From Cobetia marina (GTDB lineage Bacteria > Pseudomonadota > Gammaproteobacteria > Pseudomonadales > Halomonadaceae), in the NCBI RefSeq assembly GCF_001720485.1, contig NZ_CP017114.1, forward strand, positions 3,224,001 to 3,288,000: DNA of 64,000 bases, in the 5' to 3' direction. Positions 35,297 through 44,439 of this stretch are shown here, piece after piece. The first letter of the stretch is position 1. The number at the start of each line of letters is the position of its first letter. Made by a program: the position numbers and the translations under genes. The notes under the pieces are model-generated. The model saw only the letters and a list, made by a program, of their open reading frames with translations. It was not told the DNA's origin and did not search any database.

Positions 35297-36154
35297 ATGG
35301 CAGTACACGACCTCATCAACCGCATCCGCGAACGTCTCGACGACCTCAATCGTTCAGAGCGCAAGGTCGCTGACGTCATTCTGACAGATCCGTCGGCCGC
35401 CACGGGAATGAGCATCGCGGCACTCGCTCAGGCCTCACTGGTCAGCGAGCCGACCGTCAACCGTTTCTGTCGCAATTTCGACGCCAAGGGCTTCCCGGAC
35501 TTCAAGATCAAGCTGGCCCAGAGTCTGGCCGGTGGCACGCCCTATGTCTCGCGCAGCGTCGAGCAGAATGATGACGCCGAATCCTATGGCGACAAGATAC
35601 TTGGCGCCACGGTTGCCGCTCTCGATGATGCGCGCCGCGCCCTTGATGCCAAGCGCATCGAACGTGCGGTGGATTATCTGAGCCAGGCCAAGCAGATCTG
35701 CTTCTTCGGCCTGGGGGCTTCCGGGCCGGTGGCGGCAGATGCCCAGCACAAGTTCTTCCGTTTCAATCTGCCCGTGATGGCCTATGAAGACGTGCTGATG
35801 CAGCGCATGGTCGCGGCCGCCTGCCATACCGGTGACGTGATCGTGATCATCTCCTATACCGGCCGCACGCGGGAACTGGTCGATATCGCCAGGCTGGCGC
35901 GCGGCAACGGTGCCGCCGTGCTCGGCATCACCGCGCCGGACTCTCCGCTGGCGCGCGAGTGTACCGAGGTGCTGGAAGTCATGGCACCGGAGGACACCGA
36001 CATCTACATGCCGATGACTTCGCGCATGATCCATCTGGCTCTGATCGATGTGCTGGCGACCGGCGTGACGCTCAGGCGTGGCGTGGACTTCCAGCATCAC
36101 CTCAAGAAGATCAAGGATAGCCTCAAGGACACCCGTTTTCCGCCGGAATCCTGA
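35297..36154 (+). CDS. hexR: HexR, RpiR-family regulator of sugar metabolism
   Basis: A 285-residue repressor. An N-terminal HTH_6 domain ([44 protein letters not shown]) is followed by a SIS sugar-phosphate isomerase-like domain ([43 protein letters not shown]). The SIS domain of HexR senses KDPG, which releases the repressor from zwf, edd and eda promoters. The ATG at 35297 has AAGG 11 bases upstream and begins the HTH directly. Divergence from zwf-pgl-eda supports the assignment. Confidence 0.93.
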   Translation: MAVHDLINRIRERLDDLNRSERKVADVILTDPSAATGMSIAALAQASLVSEPTVNRFCRNFDAKGFPDFKIKLAQSLAGGTPYVSRSVEQNDDAESYGDKILGATVAALDDARRALDAKRIERAVDYLSQAKQICFFGLGASGPVAADAQHKFFRFNLPVMAYEDVLMQRMVAAACHTGDVIVIISYTGRTRELVDIARLARGNGAAVLGITAPDSPLARECTEVLEVMAPEDTDIYMPMTSRMIHLALIDVLATGVTLRRGVDFQHHLKKIKDSLKDTRFPPES

Positions 36155-36273
36155 CGGTTCAAGCAGCGGTGGACTTGCACCGATGCCGCCAAGGCACAAC
36201 AATACGCGCCATGAACCTGCATGCGGCCGCTGGCTGCATGATCTCCCATGTCGTGAATGCCGAGGAAGCCCCC

Positions 36274-37155
36274 ATGCGCTGGTTGGCCACTGCTGCTCTG
36301 ACCCTGTTCTCTGCCCTGCCTTTCAGCATCAGTCTGGCGCAAGCCGAGACCTTCAAGTTCACTGCCATTCCCGATGAAGATGAGTCGCGCCTGGTGGAGC
36401 GCTTCGACAAGGTCGCCGACTACCTGGAAGAGAAGCTCGGGGTGGATGTCGAGTACGTGCCGGTCAAGTCCTACAGCGCCGCGGTCAGTGCCTTCCGCAA
36501 TGATCAGATCCAGATGGCATGGTTCGGCGGCCTCACCGGTGTCCAGGCCCGCCAGCTGGTGCCGGGCTCCCAGGCGATCGCCCAGGGTGTGGAAGATGCC
36601 GCCTTCCGCAGCTATTTCATCGCACGACGTGATCTCAAGCTGGCCGGCGATGCACAGACGCCGCTGGAGACGCTGCCCGAATCCGTGGAAGGCCACTCCT
36701 TCACCTTCGGTGCCAAGACCTCCACTTCCGGGCGCCTGATGCCGGAATACTATCTGCGCGAACAGTTCGATGACGCCCCCGAGAAGGTCTTCTCGCGCGT
36801 CGGCTTCTCCGGTGATCACTCACGCACCATCGCGCTGGTTGCCGCCGGCACCTACGACGTGGGCGCCGTGAACTACGCCGTGTGGGAAGCCGCCGTCAAG
36901 GATGGCAAGGTCGATCCCGCCAAGGTCCAGGTACTGTGGGAAACTCCGGCCTACCCCGACTATCAGTGGACAGTGCGCGGCGATGCCGACAGCCACTACG
37001 GTGCGGACTTCACGCAGCACCTCACTCAGGCGCTGCTGGACATGAAGGATCCGGACCTGCTGGAAAGCTTCCCGCGCTCCGGCTTCATCCCGGCCAGCAA
37101 TGATGACTACGCCCCGATCAAGACGGTTGGCGAGCAACTCGGTCTGCTGCGCTGA
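36274..37155 (+). CDS. Phosphonate/selenate-type ABC transporter substrate-binding protein
   Basis: A 293-residue periplasmic protein with a signal peptide (hydrophobic 5-20, SLAQA-E). The mature sequence belongs to the PhnD superfamily: FTAIPDEDESRLVERFDKVADYL, VPVKSYSAAVSAFRNDQIQMAWFGG, GKTSTSGRL-like FGAKTSTSGRLMPEYYL and VGAVNYAVW. The opening strongly resembles the subfamily annotated as putative selenate-binding. That subfamily assignment is from memory of its style and is not proven. Phosphonate or phosphite are alternatives. It is the first gene of a three-gene ABC cassette. Confidence 0.82.
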   Translation: MRWLATAALTLFSALPFSISLAQAETFKFTAIPDEDESRLVERFDKVADYLEEKLGVDVEYVPVKSYSAAVSAFRNDQIQMAWFGGLTGVQARQLVPGSQAIAQGVEDAAFRSYFIARRDLKLAGDAQTPLETLPESVEGHSFTFGAKTSTSGRLMPEYYLREQFDDAPEKVFSRVGFSGDHSRTIALVAAGTYDVGAVNYAVWEAAVKDGKVDPAKVQVLWETPAYPDYQWTVRGDADSHYGADFTQHLTQALLDMKDPDLLESFPRSGFIPASNDDYAPIKTVGEQLGLLR

Positions 37156-37158
37156 GTC

Positions 37159-37884
37159 ATGACCCAGGCAACACCCTCTCCCCTGCTGCACCTGTCACGA
37201 CACCACCTCGGCCATGGCGCCGAGGTGGTGTTGCGCGATCTGGACGTTCAACTCGAGCATGGCGAGCGCGTCGCTCTGCTTGGCGCCAGCGGTGCGGGCA
37301 AGTCCACGCTGCTGGAAGCCTTGCGCAGCGCCCTGCATGAGCAGGGTACGCCTGCAGCCTGGTGCCCTCAGCGTCAAGGACTGGTGCCTCAGCTTTCCGT
37401 GTATCACAACATCTTCATGGGCAGGCTGGATCAGCAATCGTCGCTGACCAACCTGCTCAATCTGCTGCGCCCCAGGCCCGCTCATTGGCAGGCAGTCGCC
37501 GCCGTATGTGAACCTCTGGGCATCGCCGGCCTGATGGAGCGATCGGTCGAGGCGTTATCCGGTGGACAGCGTCAGCGGGTGGCCATCGCCAGGGCACTTT
37601 ATCAGGGACATGATCTGTTTCTCGGGGACGAGCCCGTGGCGAGCGTGGACCCGCATCAGGCCAGCCAGCTGATCCACTGGATTCACTCTCGCCATGCTAC
37701 CAGCGTGGTAGCGCTTCACCAGAAGGAGTTGGCACTCACTCACTTCACTCGTGTCATCGGTCTGGGCAAGGATGAGAACGGCAACGGCAAGGTACTGCTC
37801 GACGCCAATACCGACGACCTGAAGCCGCAGGACCTCGACTGCCTCTACCCTGCCGCCAGCAGTGAGCCACTTGATGTCGACTGA
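37159..37884 (+). CDS. ABC transporter ATPase (PhnC-like)
   Basis: A 241-residue nucleotide-binding subunit starting 4 bases after the binding-protein stop. Walker A GASGAGKST lies at residues 42-50, the signature LSGGQRQRVAIARALY near 133, and Walker B LFLGDEPVASVDP near 155. The Q-loop region is CPQRQGLVPQLSVYHN. The switch His is in VALHQKELA. It powers the double permease encoded next, whose start lies inside this gene's 3' end. Confidence 0.92.
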   Translation: MTQATPSPLLHLSRHHLGHGAEVVLRDLDVQLEHGERVALLGASGAGKSTLLEALRSALHEQGTPAAWCPQRQGLVPQLSVYHNIFMGRLDQQSSLTNLLNLLRPRPAHWQAVAAVCEPLGIAGLMERSVEALSGGQRQRVAIARALYQGHDLFLGDEPVASVDPHQASQLIHWIHSRHATSVVALHQKELALTHFTRVIGLGKDENGNGKVLLDANTDDLKPQDLDCLYPAASSEPLDVD

Positions 37885-39433
37885 ACCCGGCCTCGCGCTC
37901 TCCAGACTGCGCAAGCCGCCACGCTGGTGGCAGGCGCGCAGTGAAGGCTCACACCTGCTGCGGCTCGGTATCGGCCTGCTGGCTGCCATGCTGATACTGG
38001 CACCCTTCGGTGATCTCTCCATTACCTCACGGGAGCCATGGCAGGAACTTGGCCGCATGCTGAATGGCCTGGTGATGCCGGCCCCCAGTGCACTGGAATC
38101 ACCAGTGCATGCCTTGATCCTGACGGTGGCGTTCGCCTTATGGGGGACGCTGCTGGGGGCGCTGCTGGGACTGCCCCTTGCGCTGCTCTACTCCCGCTCA
38201 CGAGCATTGCGCGCTGTCTGCGCCGGACTGCGGGCCGTGCATGAGCTGTTCTGGGCACTGCTGCTGCTGCAAGTATTCGGCCTGTCCGCCATCACGGCGC
38301 TGGCCGCGATCACCATCCCCTACGCGGCAACCTTCGCCAAGGTCTACGCCGAGATACTGGAACAGGTTCCCCAGGCACCGCGCCGCGCTCTACCTGCCAC
38401 CACATCACGCCTGATGTGTTTCGTGTATGCAGAACTCCCACTGGCATGGTCGCGATTGGCGAGCTACACCCGTTACCGTTTCGAGTGCGCGCTACGCGCC
38501 AGCGTCCTGCTGGGCTTCGTCGGCTTGCCGACGTTGGGCTTCTATCTGGAAAGTGCTTTCCGCGAAGGGCGCTACCATGAAGCCGGCGCTCTGCTGTGGA
38601 TCTTCTACCTGCTGATCGCCACGCTGCCATGGTGGGGGCATCGTCGCCTGCTGCCCCTTCTGGGAGTCGCCAGTCTCTGGTGGCTGGGGCCTTGGCCGGA
38701 CGTGAATCCGACACTGCTGTGGCGCTTCCTCAGCCACGACATCTGGCCAACGCCGCTGGTCAATGCCAGCGTCGATTCACTGATCTCCGGCCAGCTACTT
38801 GCTGATCTGCTGGATTGGGCGAGCCATCTGCCCCACCTGCTGTCCGCGCTGGGCAACACCCTGCTGCTCGGTCTGCTGGGCACCGCAGGCAGCCTGCTGA
38901 TCGCCATGCTGCTGTGGCCATTGGCCAGCCGACATGTGGGCAATCGCGCCTCCCGACAGGCCACTCAAGGGCTGATGATCTTCCTGCGCACCACCCCTGA
39001 GCTGATGCTGGCCTTCATTCTGCTGCTGCTGCTGGGCCCCTCGCTCCTGCCTGCCTGGCTGGCACTGTCCCTGCACAATGGCGCCATCATCGCCTTTCTA
39101 TGTGCACGGCATGCCAACCAGATCCAGCTGCCGCCCGGCAAGCCCCGCGGACGACTGGAAAGCTGGCTGTATGAGATCAACCCGAGAGTCGCGCCCGGCA
39201 TGTTCGCACTGCTCTTCTATCGCGCCGAGACCATCATTCGCGAGACGGCGATTCTCGGCATGCTCGGCGTGGCAACACTGGGCTTCCACATCGATTCGAG
39301 CTTCGAGTATCTGATGTTCGACCAGGCCTTTGCATTGCTGCTGCTGACCGCAATACTCAATATCGTCGTGGATAGCGTCGCGCGCCGTCTACGTCCGACG
39401 CATGAAATCGCCGAAGACAGCTGCGTTCGCTGA
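37874..39433 (+). CDS. ABC transporter permease, fused double PhnE-like
   Basis: A 519-residue inner-membrane protein about twice the usual PhnE length. Two homologous permease halves are visible, each ending with an EAA-type coupling segment (first near residues 150-215 with CALRASVLLGFVGLPTLGFYLES; second near 435-480 with YRAETIIRETAILGMLGVATLGFHIDS). A single chain therefore forms the whole channel. The ATG at 37874 overlaps the ATPase gene by 11 bases; a GTG at 37862 is possible. Adjacent genes imply import of a selenate- or phosphonate-like anion. Confidence 0.88.
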   Translation: MSTEPGLALSRLRKPPRWWQARSEGSHLLRLGIGLLAAMLILAPFGDLSITSREPWQELGRMLNGLVMPAPSALESPVHALILTVAFALWGTLLGALLGLPLALLYSRSRALRAVCAGLRAVHELFWALLLLQVFGLSAITALAAITIPYAATFAKVYAEILEQVPQAPRRALPATTSRLMCFVYAELPLAWSRLASYTRYRFECALRASVLLGFVGLPTLGFYLESAFREGRYHEAGALLWIFYLLIATLPWWGHRRLLPLLGVASLWWLGPWPDVNPTLLWRFLSHDIWPTPLVNASVDSLISGQLLADLLDWASHLPHLLSALGNTLLLGLLGTAGSLLIAMLLWPLASRHVGNRASRQATQGLMIFLRTTPELMLAFILLLLLGPSLLPAWLALSLHNGAIIAFLCARHANQIQLPPGKPRGRLESWLYEINPRVAPGMFALLFYRAETIIRETAILGMLGVATLGFHIDSSFEYLMFDQAFALLLLTAILNIVVDSVARRLRPTHEIAEDSCVR

Positions 39434-39511
39434 CCTCACTCCTTGCTGACCTGCACTCGATTCATGTGCAAGCAGTCACTTCCCTCACACCCGGCCTGCC
39501 GCGAGCTTCCC

Positions 39512-40792
39512 ATGACGACATCCGCTCAGACGAAGACAGATTCTGCCGCACAGGCCAGACGTGAGGCGCAGCGCATCACCCTGATCGGCGCGGCGCTGGA
39601 TGGGGTGGTGGGCATCGCCAAGCTGATCGTCGGCAAGCTGGTCGGCTCTCAAGCCTTGATGGCCGATGGCATCCATTCACTGTCAGACCTGGTAACGGAT
39701 GCCTTCGTGTTGGTGGCCACTCACTTCGGCCGTCAGGCACCGGATCGCTCGCACCCCTGGGGGCATGAACGCATCGAGACGCTGGGCACGCTGGTACTTG
39801 GCAGCTTGCTCATCGCCGTGGCGGGTGCAATCGGCTGGGAAGGCGTGCTGCGCAGCTGGGAGCTGATATTCGGCACCCTGAGCATTCCGCTGCCAGGGGC
39901 TCTGGGCATCGGCGTCGCGGTGATTTCCTTGATCGCCAAGGAAGCCATCTTTCGTGCAACGCTCAAGGTGGCTCGCAAACAGAAGTCGAGACTGCTGGAA
40001 GCCAATGCCTGGCACTCACGCAGCGATGCGCTCTCGACCGTCGCCGTGCTGGTGGGCTTGATCGGCACTCAGCTCGGGGCGGGCTGGATGGATGGAATAG
40101 CTGCCATCATCGTCGCGGTGATGGTCGGCAAGATCGGCGTATCGCTGGCGTGGGAAGCCTCACGGGAATTGATCGACACCGCTCTGCCACGCGAACAACA
40201 ACGCGCCATGAGTGAATGCCTGCTGTCATTGCCGGAAGTGCGTGGCGCACATGATCTTCGCAGTCGCACGCTCGCCGGTCGTATCGTGCTGGAAGTCCAC
40301 CTGCTGGTCGCGCCACGCATCAGCGTCTCCGAAGGTCATGCCATCGGCCATCACGCCGTGGCACGCCTCAAGTCAGAATTCCCCCAGCTCAGCGATGTGC
40401 TCTACCACATTGACCCCGAAGACGATTCACATATCGGTCAGGCGGGCACGACACATCCCACGCTCATGCAGCCACTGCCGCTGCGCAGCGAGATCATCAC
40501 TGCACTTGATGCCTGCTGGCAGTCACATCCTGTATGGCAAGAACGCAGCGGGCTGATGCTTCACTATGTCAATCATGTCACCACACCCCTCTCTGCCCCC
40601 TCGAGTGCTCCGCATGTCGATGTCCAATTGGAGGTTGCCGATCAGGCATTCACTTCGCTCAGCGAATGTAACCTGGCACCTGCCTCACGCAACACGACAG
40701 TCGATGAACTGCAACGCCTGGCAAAGGACATCCGCTGGCTGGGCACGGTAAGACTCAGCATCATTTCGCGTGCCCAAGACGCCGAAACGTGA
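39512..40792 (+). CDS. Cation diffusion facilitator (metal/H+ antiporter)
   Basis: A 426-residue CDF protein. Six TM helices occupy about residues 20-225. Metal site residues are H55 and D59 (IHSLSD, helix 2) and an HxxxD in NAWHSRSDALSTVAVLVG (helix 5). The HxxxD-HxxxD pattern is usual for Zn2+-exporting members rather than the DxxxD type of YiiP/MntE. GDRSHPWGHERIETL-like RSHPWGHERIE is the conserved loop. A cytoplasmic ferredoxin-like dimerisation domain follows (about 225-310), then a roughly 115-residue extension of unknown role. Confidence 0.9.
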   Translation: MTTSAQTKTDSAAQARREAQRITLIGAALDGVVGIAKLIVGKLVGSQALMADGIHSLSDLVTDAFVLVATHFGRQAPDRSHPWGHERIETLGTLVLGSLLIAVAGAIGWEGVLRSWELIFGTLSIPLPGALGIGVAVISLIAKEAIFRATLKVARKQKSRLLEANAWHSRSDALSTVAVLVGLIGTQLGAGWMDGIAAIIVAVMVGKIGVSLAWEASRELIDTALPREQQRAMSECLLSLPEVRGAHDLRSRTLAGRIVLEVHLLVAPRISVSEGHAIGHHAVARLKSEFPQLSDVLYHIDPEDDSHIGQAGTTHPTLMQPLPLRSEIITALDACWQSHPVWQERSGLMLHYVNHVTTPLSAPSSAPHVDVQLEVADQAFTSLSECNLAPASRNTTVDELQRLAKDIRWLGTVRLSIISRAQDAET

Positions 40793-40916
40793 GTTACACT
40801 TTGCGATACACAGCAGTCTGCCCAGCGGTGCAGTGCCTCAACGAACCCACTGGTGACGATGGCGTTCGTCACCTTGCCCATCTTCAGTGATCACACAAAC
40901 ACCCAAGGAGCACGCC

Positions 40917-41219
40917 ATGAGCAACGCATCCGGCGAAATGCACAAGACACGCATCATCAATGAACTGAAAGGTTTCATTCGCAAGCTGCTGCAAGACCCG
41001 AAGATTCTCGAGCAGTCACTGGTGGTGGCGCGAGCGCGCCTCAAGGAAGGGGCAGAACAAGGAAAAAGCGAGCAAGCGGTGCTGGCTATCATCGCCAACG
41101 AGATTTCTGACACTACCAGCATTCATATCCCGGAAGATCCGGCAGAACATTCCGATGCGGACAAGCTGTTCCTGGAGCTGCTGAAGGATGTGGTAGAGGA
41201 GGAAGAAGCGCTTTATTAA
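40917..41219 (+). CDS. Small acidic protein of unknown function
   Basis: A 100-residue soluble protein with AAGGAG upstream of the ATG at 40917 and a strong terminator directly after, so it is very probably real. It is helical and acidic, with a C-terminal run VVEEEEALY. I recognise no domain. It may be monocistronic: 125 bases separate it from the CDF gene. Confidence 0.75.
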   Translation: MSNASGEMHKTRIINELKGFIRKLLQDPKILEQSLVVARARLKEGAEQGKSEQAVLAIIANEISDTTSIHIPEDPAEHSDADKLFLELLKDVVEEEEALY

Positions 41220-41225
41220 GCCCAA

Positions 41226-41256
41226 TAAAAAAACCGCCCCGAAGGGCGGTTTTTTT
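41226..41256. terminator. Bidirectional rho-independent terminator
   Basis: A 7-bp stem ACCGCCC/GGGCGGT with a CGAA loop (41233-41250) is flanked by A7 on the left and T7 on the right. It ends both the small acidic gene (plus) and pilA (minus). Confidence 0.93.
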
Positions 41257-41265
41257 ATAAAAACC

Positions 41266-41706
41266 TTATCCACAATCACCCGGTGCAAATTCTGCAGCAA
41301 TGGATGTAGTACAGCTCCAGACCCCATCAACAGTCCTTGAAAGAGTAACATTTTCACTTTGTACTTGAGGGCTTACGCCTGCAGCATCGAAAGTAAACAC
41401 GACATCAATGATACCAGTCACATCATAATTAGCGACTGAGATAGTACCAGAGTCGCTTGCATCAGCAGCAATACCCAGCGCTCGCTGATTAGCACCAGCA
41501 GCACCAACTACTGGCTGAAGTCCACGAACCATAATATCCTCTGCATCAGTCTGTACGCTACGGATCGTTGCCAGTGCTGAGGCAGCTTCAGAGCGTGCTA
41601 CGTAATTTTGATACTGCGGAATGGCGATGGCCGCCAGAATACCGATAATCGCTACAACGATCATCAGCTCGATCAATGTGAAACCTGCCTGTTGCTTGCG
41701 TGTCAT
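41266..41706 (-). CDS. pilA: Type IV major pilin (PilA)
   Basis: A 146-residue prepilin. A short positively charged leader MTRKQQAG is cut before [20 protein letters not shown], the classic hydrophobic N-helix with Glu5. A C-terminal pair of cysteines (WSCTT...GDCG) would close the D-loop disulfide. It is divergent from pilBCD, whose PilD processes it. It is less GC-rich than its neighbours, as is common for surface pilins. Pili could serve adhesion, twitching or DNA uptake. Confidence 0.95.
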   Translation of the reverse strand: MTRKQQAGFTLIELMIVVAIIGILAAIAIPQYQNYVARSEAASALATIRSVQTDAEDIMVRGLQPVVGAAGANQRALGIAADASDSGTISVANYDVTGIIDVVFTFDAAGVSPQVQSENVTLSRTVDGVWSCTTSIAAEFAPGDCG

Positions 41707-42469
41707 GGTGTGACTCCCTTGCCTTTGCGTAGTGAGATCAGGTCGTACGTCCTGAAACCCCGGTTACTTTCCCTGAACATCAATCTGTTAGTTCGAGTGA
41801 CGTGGCGTGATGGAGCGTTGCAGCTCTGTATCAACACCCTACCATTGTGAGTATAACGTTTTGATATCCCGGGGCATCGACCGGACGGGACGATTGATAC
41901 CACAGCCACAGATCAGGTGCCATTGCCATGTCGCAAGTCGCTTACAAGGCGGCGCTGACGGCTGCTTGTCAGTTACAATAGATTACACTCGGTCACATTG
42001 CAAGCAACACCATCAAATTCTTTCTGCTCATCAAGCCAACGCAGCTCAACGCTCACTGCAACTGCCTGACTACATCAGACTTCCCCTCCTCGATGGCAGC
42101 CTGTTGACAAGACGGCGCTCAGGGACCTGCTTTGTTCTCTCCCTTATACCCTCCCTCCTTTGCCCTACAAGTCAGCCTCTCAAGACACGCCATCAATTAA
42201 TCTCCTCCCGGCCACCGCCCGAACATCGCCGAAGTCGCCTGAGACACTGGCAGCTGCTTCCAGGCCTCTGGCTCGGGTGTGGGCCGATAAATTGAGAGGG
42301 GTGGCATTTCTGCCAAGTGCCAATCAGGCTACACTGGAGACAACATCAGCACTCTTGCAACTCACCACAATGGCGAGAGATTGCAACGGTATTGTGGGCT
42401 GCCATGTATCGCGGCGTTTATCGACATGAGCCGCAGGACAGACTTTCAGATTCGCCACAGGACATTTCC
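41707..42469. other. Long gene-free divergent region between pilA and pilB
   Basis: This 763-base stretch contains no convincing gene: an open plus-strand frame at 41807-42295 has poor composition and no family features. On the minus strand TATACT (41855-41850) is a possible -10 for pilA, but no matching -35 or sigma-54 -24/-12 element was seen. Promoters for both pilA and pilB must lie here. The composition is AT-richer than the flanks. Confidence 0.6.
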
Positions 42470-44206
42470 ATGCCCCAGAGTGATCAGACGTTGAAGGGAT
42501 TTGCCGCTCGCCTGGTGGAATCAGGCTTGCTGGAGCATCAGGCTGCCTTGCTGGCTGAGCAGGAGGCCAATGAGGCTGGCGAAAGTCTGCTGCTGCATGT
42601 CATCACTCATGGTCTGGCCTCGGCACGTGAGGCCACCTTGGTGGCAGCATGGGAATACGGGCTGCCCTATGTGGATCTCGATGCAATACGTATCGATTCC
42701 CTGCCGAGCATTGATGAGCTGCCAGAGAAGGTACTGCGCAAGCTGGGCGTACTGCCACTCTATCGACGTGAACATCGTTTGACCGTAGGTGTACCCTCGC
42801 CATCGACACTGACTCATCTTGATGAACTGCAATTTGCCACCGGCCTGTCGATTGAAAGCGTGCTGGTCGCAGCTGATCAGCTGACGCCGGCATTGGAGCA
42901 GTACCTGGAAGCCGGTGAAGAAAGCGCCATGGATATGCTTGGCGGTGAAGGTGAAGCCCTCGATGGCTTGGAGTTCGAGGGCGAGGAGGATAACAATAAC
43001 GACCTTGCCATCACGGCCAACAGTGACGATGCGCCGGTGGTGCGCTTCGTTCACAAGGTACTGCTGGATGCCATCAAACGTGGCGCCTCGGATATCCACT
43101 TCGAACCCTACGAATCCACCTATCGCATTCGTTTTCGTATCGATGGCATGCTGATCGAGAATACTCGCCCGCCCTTCAACATGCGCAACCGTATCTCGGC
43201 GCGCTTGAAGGTGATGTCGCGCATGGATATCTCCGAGCGGCGTCTGCCTCAGGATGGCGCCATCAAACTGCGACTTTCCAAGTCACGCTCCATCGATTTT
43301 CGTGTCAACACCTTGCCAACCGTTTACGGGGAGAAGTTGGTACTGCGTATCTTGGACCCCAGTTCCGCCAAGATGGGCATCGAGGCACTGGGCTTCGAGC
43401 CCGAACAGCGTGCCATGTTCGAGAAGACACTTGGCGAGCCTCAGGGCATGATCCTTGTCACCGGCCCTACCGGTAGCGGCAAGACCGTCACCCTGTATAC
43501 CGGCTTGAACATCCTCAATACGCCTGAGCGCAATATCTCGACCGCGGAAGACCCGGTCGAGCTCAAGGTAGAGGGTGTCAATCAGGTCAACGTTTTGCCC
43601 AAGATAGGGCTCGACTTCGCCTCGGCACTGCGCGCCTTCCTGCGCCAGGATCCCGACGTGGTGATGGTCGGGGAGATTCGGGACAAGGAAACCGCCGAAA
43701 TTGCCGTCAAGGCCGCGCAGACAGGCCACCTGGTGCTCTCGACCCTGCATACCAATTCTGCCCCTGAAACGTTGACGCGCCTCAGCAACATGGGCATCGC
43801 GCCCTTCAACATCGCAAGCTCGGTTTCCTTGATCATCGCGCAACGTCTGGCGCGGCGTCTGTGTCCCCACTGTCGTCAACCTGCCGAGATCCCCCAGGAA
43901 GCCATGGCCTCAATGGGCTTCAGCGCAGAAAATGGCTTCAGTGCGGAAGATCTGGAAAATGCCACCATCTATCGTCCAACGGGTTGCAGCCAATGCACGC
44001 TAGGGTACAAGGGACGCGTCGGCATCTATGAAGTGATGCCCATCTCTGATGAGATGAGCCGCTTGATCATGCGGGAAGGCACCGCGATAGAACTGGCAGA
44101 CCAGGCGCGCAAGGAAGGGTTGTCGGATCTGCGCCGCAGCGGCCTGCGCAAGGTCATGGCGGGCATGACGTCGCTGGAAGAAGTCAACCGTATCACCAAG
44201 GATTGA
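42470..44206 (+). CDS. pilB: Type IV pilus extension ATPase PilB
   Basis: A 578-residue GspE-family ATPase. The MshE-type N-domain (residues about 1-170) is followed by the C-terminal motor. Walker A GPTGSGKT lies at about 332-339, the Asp box and Walker B in LRQDPDVVMVGEIRDKETAEIA, and the His box in VLSTLHTNSAPETL. A zinc-binding set CPHC (about 464) and CSQC (about 505) is typical. The ATG at 42470 has CAGGA 8 bases upstream. It drives pilus polymerisation with PilC and heads the pilBCD set. Confidence 0.95.
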   Translation: MPQSDQTLKGFAARLVESGLLEHQAALLAEQEANEAGESLLLHVITHGLASAREATLVAAWEYGLPYVDLDAIRIDSLPSIDELPEKVLRKLGVLPLYRREHRLTVGVPSPSTLTHLDELQFATGLSIESVLVAADQLTPALEQYLEAGEESAMDMLGGEGEALDGLEFEGEEDNNNDLAITANSDDAPVVRFVHKVLLDAIKRGASDIHFEPYESTYRIRFRIDGMLIENTRPPFNMRNRISARLKVMSRMDISERRLPQDGAIKLRLSKSRSIDFRVNTLPTVYGEKLVLRILDPSSAKMGIEALGFEPEQRAMFEKTLGEPQGMILVTGPTGSGKTVTLYTGLNILNTPERNISTAEDPVELKVEGVNQVNVLPKIGLDFASALRAFLRQDPDVVMVGEIRDKETAEIAVKAAQTGHLVLSTLHTNSAPETLTRLSNMGIAPFNIASSVSLIIAQRLARRLCPHCRQPAEIPQEAMASMGFSAENGFSAEDLENATIYRPTGCSQCTLGYKGRVGIYEVMPISDEMSRLIMREGTAIELADQARKEGLSDLRRSGLRKVMAGMTSLEEVNRITKD

Positions 44207-44439
44207 TGACAACACGCTGGAGCGTTGACAGCACCGATGTGAACAATCTTCACCAGCGCTGACTTTTGCTCAGTCATCAGGCACATTGAACATGGATTAC
44301 TTCCCACCGCGATGAGCAGGTCACTCATGCACTGACTGCCAGCAGTGTAAATCGCGGCAAAGGGAAGGAGCAGCCACTGGCATGCTCACAAGCAACATGA
44401 GTCTCGCGAGTCAAGACGGGGACTCTCATTCATCAGGGA

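Noticed and set aside
41807..42295. Plus-strand open frame of 162 codons between pilA and pilB
   Set aside because: Cys/His/Arg-rich translation with no domain, no RBS and a start inside the pilA promoter region; composition looks like chance.
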